A program made the position numbers and the translations under genes. The notes under the pieces were generated by a model. That model was not told the origin of the DNA. It did not search any database and was given only the letters and a program-made list of their open reading frames with translations. Of a stretch of 64,000 nt of DNA, positions 34,909 through 47,020 are shown in pieces; positions within the stretch are counted from its first letter, which is position 1, and each line of letters starts with the position of its first letter. Origin of the DNA: Musa acuminata AAA Group (taxonomy: Eukaryota; Streptophyta; Magnoliopsida; Zingiberales; Musaceae); NCBI RefSeq assembly GCF_036884655.1, contig NC_088342.1:32453501-32517500 (forward strand). The letters are read 5' to 3'.

Positions 34909-35714
34909 TGTTAGGAACATAGTCAGCACTAAGAGGGGGGGGGTGAATTAGTGCAGCAGTAAAATGTATTGAAAGCAGTAAGCTATTAAAGAGGTTTGCA
35001 GTAAAGATAAATTGCTCAAAGTAAAATGCAAACCAGATTTTAGAGTGGTTCGATCGTCGTGACCTATATCCACTTCGCCAATTCCTCTTCCATCGAGGCC
35101 ACCGGCATCCACTATCGGTCTTCCTTCAATAGGCGAAGACCAACCACCATTTACACCCTTCTTCTCCTTTTCATAGGTTTAGGAGATAACCTTTACAAGC
35201 ACACACACTCCTCCTAAACAGAATTCTAGACTTAGACTAGAGGAGGGGATTTCTCAAGTGATTGCAACAGCATTTCTTCACTTTTAAACTCTCTATGCTT
35301 GTATTTATTAACCAAGGATGAGAGGGGTATTTATAGGCCTCAAGTTGATTCAAACTTGAAGCCTAAAAATATCTCATCCCAGGTTTCCTAGGTTCGGGCG
35401 GTACCACCGCCTATGCTGGGTGGTCCCACCGCTAGTGTCAATCTGACACTAATACTGCATTGGGCGGTACCATCGCCTGACATAGTCTCGGAGACTATGC
35501 CACGACAGTGTCACCTCTTGAGGCACTGTTTGGGTCCTTTTATTGGTCCCAACATAGTTCTTACATTGGCCCAATTGACCCCTAATTGGGTTGGCCCAAT
35601 TCTAATCCCAATTATATGCTAACTACGAATTCTAAGACATTTCCTAAGCTAAACAAGTCCGTAAGTCCAGTTTCTTCCAACGAGCTTCCGGCGATCTTTC
35701 GGCGAACTTCCGAC
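34909..35714 (-). repeat. S2: truncated SIRE-type LTR, minus orientation
   Basis: Reverse complement of a SIRE LTR 3' part: terminal hairpin 34926-34954, TATA box on the minus strand 35328-35335, GGTACC-centred motifs 35395-35500, GGCCCAA motifs 35540-35610, start of the GCCGGAAG-rich U3. It is cut at 35714 by L1; the rest would lie beyond the window. Confidence 0.78.
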
Positions 35715-36220
35715 TGTTGAATCTCATATTTTGTTGATGAAACTAATTGATACATGTTTATGAATTGATTTGCATTTTGAGTGACACAGGATGCTTCGAT
35801 TAGGATGAGACAATTAAAGTAGGAAAAATCATTTTGGGCCGGTGGAACATATCAGCAAATTGGACGTCTAGCTGGAGGATCGGATGACGTATCGACAGAA
35901 GGCTTTGGGCCATGGATTCGGGCATCGGGCTAAGAAGAGGAAAAATTATGCCAAGGATATTGGAGTTGCAGAGGTTAATTGGCCAATTGGGCAATAGGCT
36001 GCAAGAGAGAATGATACGTCAAAGAATCGGACGAAGCGTCGATGGACCAATGACATGCCGGATAACATGATTCATACTTAGTAATAATTGTTTAAATCGA
36101 AGTGTATTTTTACATGTGTAGGATTAACTACGATAACAAGGAATAAAGCAAAATGAAGTCCCGGAGTCAAGAACGTGATTTCGTTGGGAGTTCGAGAATT
36201 CGTTGGAAGTCCAGATGTTT

Positions 36221-36655
36221 TGTCACGGACTTAACTAGTTTTGCCTAAGTCGTGCGGCACCCTTGCATGTCCGTCCACAAAGGTCAGCCTCTCATGGTCT
36301 CTTAGGGCCTACAAAAGAGAAAACGGATTAGAGAGAATACCTCACTCGGGATCTATAAGCAAACATTTCAGGAAACACTTCATAGATAATGCAAATTACA
36401 AACAGACTTTACAAGCTCTGAACAGTTGCACAATAAAGGGTCAAAATGGTCCATTACAGATCAAAAATCTATCACAATGTCCACATGACACAACCTTTAT
36501 TTATAAGCCTAAAGCGACCACCAAACCCAACTAAAATGAGACTATTAAGCCTTCGACCATCCCTCTACATGCTGTGCAAAGCATGAAGATACCATAAGAT
36601 ACGGACATACATAAGCATTACATCAAACATCCTGTTTAGAAGTTTGTCCATGACA
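36221..36655 (-). repeat. X 3' LTR
   Basis: 435 bp, TGTCACGGACTTAAC to TTTGTCCATGACA on the plus strand; its ends form an inverted repeat (TGTCA...TGACA, extended by CGGAC/GTCC). Collinear with 57586-58032 over its length, apart from small indels such as the one near 57657-57670. Confidence 0.88.
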
Positions 36656-38431
36656 TTCTCCCCCACTTATTCCTTTGACGTCCTCATTGAAGCCTTTGTT
36701 GACACTACAACTCCTTACCTTTACAGAGTCTTCAATCTTCTGCTCCATCTGCAATGCGCCTCCTGGCTCCCAACTGCTCTCCGTTGCTATTTTTGAGTAG
36801 TCGAACCTTTGATCTGCCATGCTGCTTCAACTCGCTAATGACTCTGACTCTAGTGTGAGGTTGGCTGAGTTGTGTTGATCCCTGTTGGTTCCTACGGATC
36901 CTCTAGATGAAGAAAAAGAACATCCTTACTATGCACCAGTCTCTCAAATGCCTCATGCTACTTGAACTGGGTGGATACTTGTTGGAGCTTTAACAAGCAT
37001 TGCCTCGCAAACTTCTGAAGTTTTGAGTCCTTCCTCCATAAAATTTGCCTATTGACGCTTCTTTCACGTAGTTGTAATTCCAAGTAGATTCGTATCACTT
37101 CCGCTTTCGATTGGCATTTCGTTGGGAAATGAAGCGGAGAATCTACTCTCAATATCACTGATCACCGTTGGTGAGGATTTGACAACTATTGTCTTCTATT
37201 ATCTTCGAAGGGTCTTTGAACCTGTGTAGAGCTCCTCTACTGGATAGATAAGAGAATTGGGGTACTCGGTTTTGCCCATCCTCTTAAGAGTTGAGAAGGC
37301 AAAGGTTACTTAACTTCGCCCCCCTCCTCGAGGTTGTACTCTATGCATCGAGCTAGTTACTGGCCTTCGCCTGCTCTTTGCTCACACTTTTGAAGCACTT
37401 GAAGTGTTTGCACTCCTTGTACTGAGTTAATTACTATGATTCACCTTCTCAATGCCATCAAACTTCTAGAATGTAGGAAGTTTTCACCCCAACATGGAGT
37501 AAGTCTCTAATAGTTTTGGTCGCCTTTGGGATTGTACCGTCTTCTCCATCAACCCGACCGCCTACTCCACTGAGTAACAAAGGTACAGTACCGCGTACTA
37601 CCTACTTCGTTCCTTGGTCGTGCACTCTTGCATGACCCGAAGTCCTTCACTTTCGGCTATTTTGATGAGAAGCTCATTGACACCGGTCTTACGAAGTTCC
37701 TTGGCCTCTGCCCTTCAGCCTTGTCTCGGTACTTAGAGTTTGCCTCTGCATGCTCTGCCTCCTCGGGTCCTTTCACGACCAAGCGCTCTCCCTCCATGAG
37801 AGCAAGGGATCAATGACTTTCACAGAAGTCCCGCCTTTGCGGTACCATGGCGCTGTCATGCCTTTGGCCCTACTATCCGTCACCTCGTATTTGCATCCCT
37901 TTTCTTCACAATCAGTATATATATCTCTGTGGCACTCATCCGAGTCTGCCTCCATTCTAACTGATGCTTGCTTTTGGGTAGCTAAGTCCCTCTGGACTCT
38001 TCGTCGCTTCCTCGCCCCTTTTAACCCCCTGCTTCAACACCTCTGTGTTCTCCATGCAGCTCTCTTTGATCAATGGAAAGACAAACTACAACTCCCATAC
38101 ATGGCCTCTGCCATCATGTTATAGGGTTTGCATCGATTTTGTTCTCCTTAGCTTCCTTGGTAGCAACGTTCACTTACTCGACCTTGTCCTCTGATTTACC
38201 GGGCTCCCTTAAGTAAATATGGGCTTTGAAGCAGTCCAACTCTCTAACTACTTTGATCATACCTCTACATGATCAAGTCCCTCCCCTGAGACTAACTAGT
38301 ACTTGCATTCAAACTTTTTCCTTGGTAGAATACAACCCCTATATACTGATGACCAAAGCTTTCATCCGATGTAAAATTCAATGCACGCACAGAAGACCCA
38401 CCTCTACAGTACCATGGCCTTCACTCCTTGA
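36656..38431 (-). mobile_element. X internal part 1 (no recognised gene)
   Basis: 1.8 kb between the X 3' LTR and element A. Open frames of 60-130 residues occur on both strands (for example 37750-38124 plus, 36958-37158 minus), but none shows a domain, low-complexity bias or a shared motif with gag or pol. It begins with the polypurine tract on the minus strand. I can assign no function. Confidence 0.6.
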
Positions 38432-39924
38432 TGTTGGGAAATCATGGGGGCGACATCATATGCGCAGCGGAAGAACAAGAAAACAAAAATCCCCGATTCC
38501 CAAAAAGATGTTCGTCGTCGTGCGAAGATTGGTGCGCAAAAATCCGCAAAACAAAAAACTACGTATAGAGATTGTGTTACCTAGGGAGATCGTATATCCC
38601 TGTTTCCTTGCAGATCCTTAGGAGAGGGTGAAGGAGGTCAAGCGTCCTCCTCTCTAGCGGTGATCCACACAGTAGGGTTGCGACGACACTCCTCAAAACT
38701 CCAGGCCTACTCTGAGGTGGAGAGGGAGAGGAGAATAGGAAAGGCAAGCAAAGACTCTAGCCTATGAGGCTGTGAATTCCTCCTATTTATAGAGATCCCG
38801 TGTCAAACCCTAATGGGTCCTTCCCTAGTGGGTATTGGATCTGCATCCAATAAGACAAGGGCTCCGTCGGATATCTCATATCCGAACCTCTACTCATCGC
38901 AATGCCTACCATATGTGTGTGACCCTCTAGGCCCAATATCAAGCTGGCCGTGAGTCATACCTGTCAGAACTCCTTCTAACTAAGTGAATTATTATCTCTG
39001 TAATAATTCACTTGACTCATCGACTACGGACATACTAGGCCACTACGCCGTAGTCCCCAGACGAAACAGGGGAATCCAATCCATTGGACCTGTCTGTCCT
39101 CAGTTACCATATACCTATAGTCCCTCATCCATCTAATATCCCAGAGACCATATATCGAGCATGGTGCTGTCAGACCCATACGGTTTCTACTCGAGTCTCG
39201 CTCTAATCGGATTCTCCCGGAGAACTCTTTCTCTCTCAACCCGAATGACCCTGGCCAGGGATTTGTCTGAGCAAGAACACATAGGATATTCCTCTCATGA
39301 CGCCGAGAGTGGATGATCCTCTATTGACACTCAATAGCCCTCGTAAGGTCGACTACCACTCCCAATGACCAACTGTACTAGATCTGGGGACAACCAAACC
39401 TATAAGTTTGGTATCAAAGAGTGGAGCACTCATACAGGACATCCTTGGTGTCTCAAGTCTAAGGACCAGATACACCACTAGGACTACGGAATCACTGTCT
39501 GACAATAAGGCATCATCAACCATCCAGCATTCCGTAAGCGGATCAATCAGTGAACTCATTCTCCAATGAGCACCTATACTGTATCCCTAGTGTCCCTATA
39601 CGAGCAGCTATGAGACCAGCTGCATCCATCATATGGACGGGTATACAGCACACCAGTCTATCCGGTTATCACGATGTCCCTCTCGAGTAACCTATGACCG
39701 GGATTATTTAGGATATGTGTTTAAAGGTGAATCGATCTCATTATCGTGATCTCATCACGATCCGATTCCCATTGCACAAATCCAAGGACATCACAATATA
39801 TATGCGCATTTATGCAATAGTTATAAAGTGATATACGCCAAAATATAATAAGCAAAAGGATTCTGTATCAAGTCACATGTGCCATCACTCACGTGATTGG
39901 CTTGCTGGGCACCTATGACTAGCA
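38432..39924 (-). repeat. A 3' LTR
   Basis: Plus-strand ends TGTTGGGAAATC and GACTAGCA. Minus-strand TATA box (TATTTATAG on plus) at 38784-38792. A perfect 13-bp inverted repeat lies at 38982-39013 and an 8-bp one (GACTACGG/CCGTAGTC) at 39022-39055. A short one (CGGATAT/ATATCCG) lies near 38869-38885. Confidence 0.93.
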
Positions 39925-39936
39925 ATCTCCCACTTG

Positions 39937-41597
39937 ACCTAAAGCCAATCACCTATGTGTCTGATCCCCATCAGACCCCTGTGACGCTCAAAGACAAAAT
40001 GAGACAACGGCTTTGTCAGTGGATCTGCAATGTTATCTTCGGATGGAACTCTTTCCACTACTACATCTCCTCGGGTTACGATCTCTCTTATAAGCTAGAA
40101 CCTCCTCAGAACACTTCTGATGAGACCCGGGTTCCCTTATTTGAGTAATCACCCCATAGTTGTCGCAATATAAGGAAGTCGACTTGTCGCTATCTGTATC
40201 GACTCCCAAATCTATGATGAACTTCTTCACCCAGACTCCCTCCTTTGCTGCATCTAATGCGGCAATGTACTCCGCCTCTGTGGTCGAGTCAGCAGTGGTA
40301 TCTTGCTTGGAACTCTTCCAGCACACTGCTCCTCCATTCAAGGTGTACACATACCCTGAATTCGACTTGCTATCATCGACATCAGACTGAAAACTTGAGT
40401 CAGTGTAGCCTTCAACCTTAAGGCTATTACCTCCATATTCTAGTAAAAGATCCTTAGTCCTTCTCAAGTACTTAAGGATACACTTTACTGCTTTCCAGTG
40501 CTCCAAGCCTGGATCCGCCTGATACCTGCTCGTGACACTCAGAGCATGCGCTATATCAGGCCTAGTACATAGCATGGCATACATGATAGACCCTATTGCT
40601 GAGGCATAAGGTATTATATTCATGTTTGCCCTTTGGAATTTTCCATGCCAAACCTTTTGACAATGGTTTCTATGTACCTGGACTGGGACAAGCCAAGCAT
40701 CCTCTTGGATCTATCTCTATAGATTCTAATCCCCAAGATATAGGATGCTTCCCCTAAGTCCTTCATGGAGAAGTGTCTAGATAACCAAGCCTTTACTGTG
40801 GATAGCATTCCTACGTCATTCCCAATGATGAGGATGTCATCCACATATAACACCAAAAAGGTGATAGCGCTCCCACTTACCTTTCTGTATACACAAGGCT
40901 CATCTTCGTTCTTAATGAAGTCATAAGATCTGATTGTCTCATCAAATCTTATGTTCCAACTTCAGGAAGCTTGCTTTAGTCCATAAATGGATCTAAGCAA
41001 CCTACACACCTTATCTGGGCAGTCCTTGGACACGAATCCCTCAGGTTGCATCATATACACCTCCTCCTCGAGGTTCCCGTTGAGGAATGCGGTTTTCACA
41101 TCCATCTGCCAGATCTCATAATCATAGTGTGCTGCAATAGCCAATAGAATTCTGATGGATTTTAGCATTGCTACGGGTGAGAAAGTTTCGTCGTAGTCAA
41201 CACCTTGCCTTTGACGATACCCCTTAGCCACTAGCCTTGCTTTATAGGTCTCTACCTTTCCATCTACTCCGATCTTTTTCTTAAAGATCCACTTGCAACC
41301 GATGGGTACAATACCTTCGGGCGCATCAACTAGGTTCCAAACCTTATTGGAGTACATAGAATCCATCTCAGAATTCATGGCTTCTTGCCACTTCCCGGAG
41401 TCTATACTCATAATAGCCTCCTCGTAGGTATGAGGATCAATATCCTCAGCATCCTCTCCTCTAATATGTCCCACATATCTCTCAGGAGGATGAGATACTC
41501 TATCAGACCTACGTAAAGTTGAAACTTGTGTATTAGGTACCTGAACAGACTCGGGCTGTAGAGTGGCGCTTGAGCTTGGTTCTCCAACCTCGCTCAA
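39937..41597 (-). pseudogene. A reverse transcriptase and RNase H, frame-broken
   Basis: Minus strand. RT starts after a TGA that ends the upstream frame (homologous Arg codon in B). The frame 40962-41597 covers the RT N-terminus (SNKVWNLVDAP, GCKWIFKKK, YKARLVAKGY, QMDVKTAFLNG, SIYGLKQAS) and ends at a second TGA. YVDD codons are intact at 40836-40847. The frame ending at KGQT (40620) is shifted against NIIPYASAIGSIMYAML, with the intervening family segment missing; B has the same break. RNase H ([37 protein letters not shown]) runs to SHQKC, where about 8 bases are missing compared with C1, again as in B. Confidence 0.88.
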
Positions 41598-41606
41598 TTC
41601 TATCCT

Positions 41607-43754
41607 TCACCCACTGTCTCCATCAAGAATGTGTTCCTTCTCAAGGAACACTGCTCTCTTAGCTACAAAGACCTTTTGGTTCTCGAGATGATAGAAATAA
41701 TACCCACAAGTTTCCTTGGGGTATCCCACAAATTTGCATCGCTCTGTCCTTGATTCTAACTTATCGGTGTTGTGTCTTTTAACATGGGCAGGGCAGCCCC
41801 AAATCTTAACAACCTTAAGATCAGGCTTCTTCCCTTTCCATATCTCATATGGTGTAGACACTACCGACTTAGTTGGAACTCTGTTCAGAAGGTAAGCTGC
41901 GGTTTCTAGGGCATATCCCCAGAATGAGATGGGTAGGTCAGCGAAACTCATCATGGACCGTACCATATCTAATAAAGTACGATTTCTCCTTTCAGAGACA
42001 CCATTGAGCTGAGGTGTGTAAGGAGGTGTCCATTGGGATAATATCCCATGGTCCTTGAGGAACTGAGTAAACTCTATACTTAAGTACTCACCTCCTCGAT
42101 CTGATCGAAGAGTTTTGATACTCTTTCCAGTCTGGTTCTTCACCTCATTCTTATACTCTCCGAATTTCTCAAAGGCCTCGGACTTGTACTTCATTAAGTA
42201 CACATATCCATACCTTGAGAAATCATCAGTAAATGTAATGAAGTAGGAGTAACCTCCAATGGCATGAGTTGACATGGCTCCACATACATCACTATGTATG
42301 AGTTCCAACAACTCAGTGGCTCTCTCTCTAGTTCCACTAAATGGAGAGTTGGTCAATTTTCCACGAATGCAAGGCTCACAAGTTGCATAAGACATATAGT
42401 CGAATGGATCTAGATATTCATCATTTAGCAACTTTTGAATCCTTCTTTCATGGATGTGACCTAGCCTACAATGCCATAGGTATGCACTGTTCAACTCATC
42501 TCGTTTCCTTTTGGACACATTTACATTCATGATATGTGGAGTGGTGTCTAACATAAATAAACCATTATGCAATGTTTCTTTCGTGATGATCTTATCATCT
42601 AATAATATCGAACAACCATTGTTCTCAAAAACAAATTTATATCCACTAACTATTAAACATGAAATGGAGATAATGTTTTTGATAATAGAAGGAACAAAAT
42701 AACATGCATCTAATGCAATAAAAGCTCTACTAGGCAGATGTAGGGCGACCTCGCCAACAGCTAATACAGCAACTTTTGCTCCATTACCCATCTTGAGGTC
42801 CATCTCGCCTCTCTCTAGTCTCCTAGGCCTTGCCAGAACCTGCAACGAATTGCATATATGATAAGCACTACCGGTATCCAATACCCATGTGTTATCATAA
42901 GTTTCTGACAAATGGAGACTAATCATGAATGTACATGAAGCTTCATCAAGCTTTTGTTTCGCCCTTTCTGCAAGGTACTCTTTGCAATTTCTCTTCCAGT
43001 GCCCATCTTTACCACAGTGGAAGCACTGGCCTTTGTCCTTTGTTGGGTCTTTCTTAGCAACCTTTGCTTTACCTTGTTTGCCCTTGCCCTTTCCCTTCTT
43101 AAGGGACCTTTCTGCTTTCCTTTTCTTTCTGGTCTCACTAGTGTAGAGAACTGGCTTCTCTTTCTTAATAGTACTCTCTGCCTCCCTCAACATATTGAGG
43201 AGCTCTGGGAGAGTCACCTCAAGCTTGTTCATATTAAAATTCATTATGAACTGTGAAAAGGAATCTGGTAGGGATTGAAGCACAATGTCCACACACAAGT
43301 TATCCTCTAGGACCATTCCTAGACTTGTGAGTTTCTCTATCCACTCAATCATCTTTAGGACATGGTTCTGAACCGGTGTCCCCTCAGTCATCCTAGCGCG
43401 GAAAAGGCTCTTGGATATCTCATATCGTTGAGTCCTTCCCTGTTCCTCAAACAATTTGCGGACATATAGGAAAATGGATCTGGCATCCATCTTTTCATGT
43501 TGTCTCTGTAACTCTAGAGTCATAGAGCCCAACATATAGCATTGAGCAAGAGTGGAGTCATCAATGTACTTCACGTAGCGAGCGATCTCATCCTCGCTTG
43601 CCCCTTCTTCGGGCGTAGGCATCACTGTATCAAGGACGTACACGATTTTCTCCGCTGTGAGAACAATTCTCAAGTTACGGAGCCAATCCATATAATTTGG
43701 ACCAGTGAGGCGGTTGACATCAAGTATGCCACGTAAGGGATTTGAAAGCGACAT
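41607..43754 (-). CDS. A gag-protease-integrase polyprotein, 715 residues open
   Basis: Starts MSLSNPLRG at 43754. Gag spans about residues 1-240 with [15 protein letters not shown] near the start, then a Lys/Gly-rich basic stretch. The zinc knuckle [14 protein letters not shown] is near residues 243-256. The protease D-T-G-S ([14 protein letters not shown]) is near residue 290. The GAG-pre-integrase zinc region ([13 protein letters not shown]) is near 420. The integrase core has Asp in IHSDVCG (about 487), Asp in LRSDRGGEY (about 547) and Glu in NGVSERRNR (about 587), a spacing normal for copia. It ends at a TGA where B has an Arg codon, just before RT. Best-preserved copia gag-integrase in the window. 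Confidence 0.92.
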   Translation of the reverse strand: MSLSNPLRGILDVNRLTGPNYMDWLRNLRIVLTAEKIVYVLDTVMPTPEEGASEDEIARYVKYIDDSTLAQCYMLGSMTLELQRQHEKMDARSIFLYVRKLFEEQGRTQRYEISKSLFRARMTEGTPVQNHVLKMIEWIEKLTSLGMVLEDNLCVDIVLQSLPDSFSQFIMNFNMNKLEVTLPELLNMLREAESTIKKEKPVLYTSETRKKRKAERSLKKGKGKGKQGKAKVAKKDPTKDKGQCFHCGKDGHWKRNCKEYLAERAKQKLDEASCTFMISLHLSETYDNTWVLDTGSAYHICNSLQVLARPRRLERGEMDLKMGNGAKVAVLAVGEVALHLPSRAFIALDACYFVPSIIKNIISISCLIVSGYKFVFENNGCSILLDDKIITKETLHNGLFMLDTTPHIMNVNVSKRKRDELNSAYLWHCRLGHIHERRIQKLLNDEYLDPFDYMSYATCEPCIRGKLTNSPFSGTRERATELLELIHSDVCGAMSTHAIGGYSYFITFTDDFSRYGYVYLMKYKSEAFEKFGEYKNEVKNQTGKSIKTLRSDRGGEYLSIEFTQFLKDHGILSQWTPPYTPQLNGVSERRNRTLLDMVRSMMSFADLPISFWGYALETAAYLLNRVPTKSVVSTPYEIWKGKKPDLKVVKIWGCPAHVKRHNTDKLESRTERCKFVGYPKETCGYYFYHLENQKVFVAKRAVFLEKEHILDGDSG

Positions 43755-43950
43755 TTTCTGAAAATAAAGATGTAGCAGAAATGAATAACATGCAGATTTT
43801 GCAAGAAATAAACTATCAAGATATGAACTTCTATCTTAATATGCTCCCACTATTTTACTAACGAGTCACGCGACACCCTCAGCACGTGAAATGGAAGTCT
43901 CCGGCAGACTTCTAGTGGGGATCAGGATCCAATCAGCGTCTTAGTGTAAC

Positions 43951-44243
43951 CTCGAGGGACTCGACCAATCACACTAAGCCTAAAAGGTAGGCAACTCTTG
44001 CCGATCACAACTCCTTGTGATTCCCGTCCTGTTCGGCCTCCGAATCACCATGGCCTCGAGGGACTCGACCAACCATGATGCTTGGTTAAGTCAACACCTT
44101 CGTTACAAGATGAGTCTGATTTGATGATATACCCTCGAGGGACTCGACCAAGCATACCATGCCCTCAGGTCACCGGTGACATCTCTATGTCGTAAGCAAG
44201 ATAGCGAATCGCGATATAGGTGAGTCTCGAGGGACTCGACCAA
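43951..44243 (-). repeat. Four dispersed copies of an 18-bp leader motif in A
   Basis: CTCGAGGGACTCGACCAA-type copies at 43951-43967, 44055-44072, 44134-44151 and 44226-44243, each embedded in different flanking sequence. All four are also present in B (starts 54134, 54238, 54317, 54409). Confidence 0.9.
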
Positions 44244-45014
44244 CTCAACCTGCACCGGGAATCGGTTCCTACTCATAACGATGGAAGGCCACGTGGGTCA
44301 ATCTAATTGCCTCACGTTTACCGACTTAATATTATCGAGAGATGTTTCTATAATTTGGTCTCCTAATATGACATGTCACACATATACATATTTAATATAT
44401 ATACATATCTAGTATGTGTATAAGCAATCACACCAGATGATCATGGACCACAACCTAATATGATTAGGCCCGAGCCAGTAGGCTTAATCACTCACATCAA
44501 GATCTATGTGTGCAACGGTGCATCTCCATGCCCTGTGATCGTCCATCTCGTCCTCGTCGGTTCCGTCGACATCTTGATGCATCTCCATGCATCACGATCG
44601 TCCGTCTCATGGGTCCCGCTATCGCATCCACGCTCCCGCTGTGCCTCCTCATGTGATTACAACTTAATCATAGGCACGCAGGCCCGACAATAAACGAGAA
44701 ATATAATGGAGGTTCGCAGACCTCAATAACAATAATCACAAGTACACACATCACACGGTCCATGATCATCCGTCCACACATCATACATCACATGTATAAA
44801 TAATCATCATCATGTAGGACTACTAGATAATAATAAAAATAATAATCAACTAAACCTTTTAATTAATTAATATTTTCTGAAATTAGGGACATGTAGGGAA
44901 TTTCTCAATTCCTAAGGGTATTTTCGAAATTTGGACAAAAGACAGAAACTGGAATTTCTCAAATTTCGAGGGGCAAAACTATCTTTTGCCCAGAAAACCC
45001 TAATACCCTTTCCC

Positions 45015-45410
45015 CCTTTCGCTGCTGCTGCCGCCGCCACCCTGCCGGCGGCGGCCTGTGCGGCGGGGCGAGGGCACTGCCCTCGCCTGCAGGCGGCACG
45101 CTTGTTGGCGGCGCTGCCGCTGCAGGTGGGCTCCCCTTTCGGGCGTCGCTGCCTCCGCAGGCGGTGATGTCCCGCCGGGCGGCCGCCCCTGTGGGGGGGG
45201 TTTCGCCCGTGGGAGCAGCGGCGGCAGGCGTCACGCGTCGCTGCCCTGCGGCGGCAGGCGCCGTTGCCCTGCGGCGCCTCTGCCCGTGGGTTGCCAGCCC
45301 CGCCGGCAGCAAGCCTGCTGCAAGCAGGCCGCCGGCCGGCTGCTGCAGACGCAGCCCCTGCGCTACCCGCCTTCGGCTGCGCTGCACGCATGCAGATCGA
45401 GGGCAGCAAC
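45015..45410 (-). other. GC-rich, CpG-dense segment in the A leader
   Basis: Dominated by GCGGCGG, GCCGCC and TGCCCTGCGGCGGCAGG-like units in an otherwise AT-rich region. The corresponding segment of B (55225-55690) has different unit numbers, so it varies by slippage or recombination. Confidence 0.8.
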
Positions 45411-45512
45411 TGTTGCTGCCCTTTCTCGCTTTTGCGTCAACGATTTTGACGTCAATATTCTTCCTAAACACAACACACGCAGTTCAAAACCAATCATTCG
45501 CACGAACAGCCT

Positions 45513-45526
45513 GGCTCTGATACCAC
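45513..45526 (-). other. A primer binding site
   Basis: Minus strand GTGGTATCAGAGCC directly after the 5' LTR end, containing the standard TGGTATCAGAGC initiator-Met tRNA complement. Confidence 0.88.
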
Positions 45527-47015
45527 TGTTGGGAAATCATGGGGGCGACATCATATGCGCAGCGGAAGAACAAGAAAACAAAAATCCCCGATTCCCAAAA
45601 AGATGTTCGTCGTCGTGCGAAGATTGGTGCGCAAAAATCCGCAAAACACAAAACTGCGTATAGAGATTGTGTTACCTAGGGAGATCGTATATCCCTGTTT
45701 CCTTGCAGATCCTTAGGAGAGGGTGAAGGAGGTCAAGCGTCCTCCTCTCTAGCGGTGATCCACACAGTAGGGTTGCGACGACGCTCCTCAAAACTCCAGG
45801 CCTACTCTGAGGTGGAGAGGGAGAGGAGAATAGGAAAGGCAAGCAAAGACTCTAGCCTATGAGGCTATGAATCCCTCCTATTTATAGAGATCCCGTGTCA
45901 AACCCTAATGGGTCCTTCCCTAGTGGGTATTGGATCTGCATCCAATAAGACAAGGGCTCCGTCGGATATCTCATATCCGAACCTCTACTCATCGCAATGC
46001 CTACCATATGTGTGTGACCCTCTAGGTCCAATATCGAGCTGGCCGTGAGTCATACCTGTCAGAACTCCTTCTGACTAAGTGAATTATTATCTCTGTAATA
46101 ATTCACTTGACTCATCGACTACGGACGTACTAGGCCACTACGCCGTAGTCCCCAGACGATACAGGGGAATCCAATCCATTGGACCTGTCTGTCCTCAGTT
46201 ACCATGTACCTATAGTCCCTCATCCATCTAATATCCCAGAGACCGTATATCGAGCATGGTGCTGTCAGACCCATACGGTTTCTACTCGAGTCTCGCTCTA
46301 ATCGGATTCTCCCAGAGAACTCTTTCTCTCTCAACCCGAATGACCCTGGCCAGGGATTTGTCTGAGCAAGAACACATAGGATATTCCTCTCATGACGCCG
46401 AGAGTGGATGATCCTCTATTGACACTCAATAGCCCTCGTAAGGTCGACTACCACTCCCAATGACCAGCTGTACTAGATCTGGGGACAGCCAAACCTATAA
46501 GTCTGGTATCAAAGAGTGGAGCACTCATACAGGACATCCTTGGTGTCTCAAGTCTAAGGACCAGATACACCACTAGGACTACGGAATCACTGTCTGACAA
46601 TAAGGCATCATCAACCATCCAGCATTCCGTAAGCGGATCAATCAGTGAACTCATTCTCCAATGAGCACTTGTACTGTATCCCTAGTGTCCCTACACGAGC
46701 AGCTATGAGACCAGCTGCATCCATCATATGGACGGGTATACAGCACACCAGTCTATCCGGTTATCACGATGTCCCTCTCGAGTAACCTATGACCGGGATT
46801 ATTTAGGATATGTGTTTAAAGGTGAATCGATCTCATTATCGTGATCTCATCACGATCCGATTCCCATTGCACAAATCCAAGGACATCACAATATATATAT
46901 GCATTTATGCAATAGTTATAAAGTGATATACGCCAAAATATAATAAGCAAAAGGATTCTGTATAAAGTCACATGTGCCATCACTCACGTGATTGGCTTGC
47001 TACCTATGACTAGCA
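45527..47015 (-). repeat. A 5' LTR
   Basis: Same ends as 38432-39924. Minus-strand TATA box at 45879-45887. 13-bp inverted repeat at 46077-46108. It differs from the 3' LTR mostly by transitions, and by a 4-bp indel near 47000. Confidence 0.93.
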
Positions 47016-47020
47016 CTTGA

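Larger units (their letters stand above)
43755..45512 (-). mobile_element. A untranslated leader with repeats and GC-rich island
   Basis: About 1.76 kb between primer site and gag ATG. It holds four copies of CTCGAGGGACTCGACCA (44226, 44134, 44055, 43951) and, near the primer site, a GC- and CpG-rich segment (45015-45410). Frames over the GC island on both strands are Ala/Arg/Gly-rich and differ from those of B, so I do not treat them as genes. Confidence 0.75.
38432..47015 (-). mobile_element. A: Angela/Tork-type copia, complete structure, minus strand
   Basis: 8.6 kb with LTRs at 38432-39924 and 45527-47015 and perfect CTTGA duplications (38427-38431, 47016-47020) in X. Primer site 45513-45526 and polypurine tract 39925-39936 on the minus strand. 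A 1.8-kb leader precedes gag-pol (43754 down to about 39950). The LTRs differ at roughly 20 positions by eye, so it is older than B. gag through integrase is one open frame; RT and RNase H are broken, partly by lesions shared with B. Confidence 0.95.

Noticed and set aside
36221..36655. DNA transposon with TGTCA...TGACA inverted ends
   Set aside because: The whole 435 bp recurs in the same orientation at 57586-58032 with a primer site and purine tract at the inner sides, so these are LTRs.
37628..38621. Possible small genes in X (frames of 62-131 residues)
   Set aside because: No domain, no start context and no codon bias visible; part of the last frame is the LTR of A, and similar frames recur in each LTR copy.
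43951..44243. CRISPR-like array (short motif, spaced copies)
   Set aside because: Plant retrotransposon leader; only four copies, uneven spacing and no associated genes.
44912..45663. Long Ala/Arg/Gly-rich frames on both strands over the GC-rich leader segment of A
   Set aside because: Produced by GC-rich repeats with few stops in any frame. Frames on both strands are equally open and are not conserved with B.
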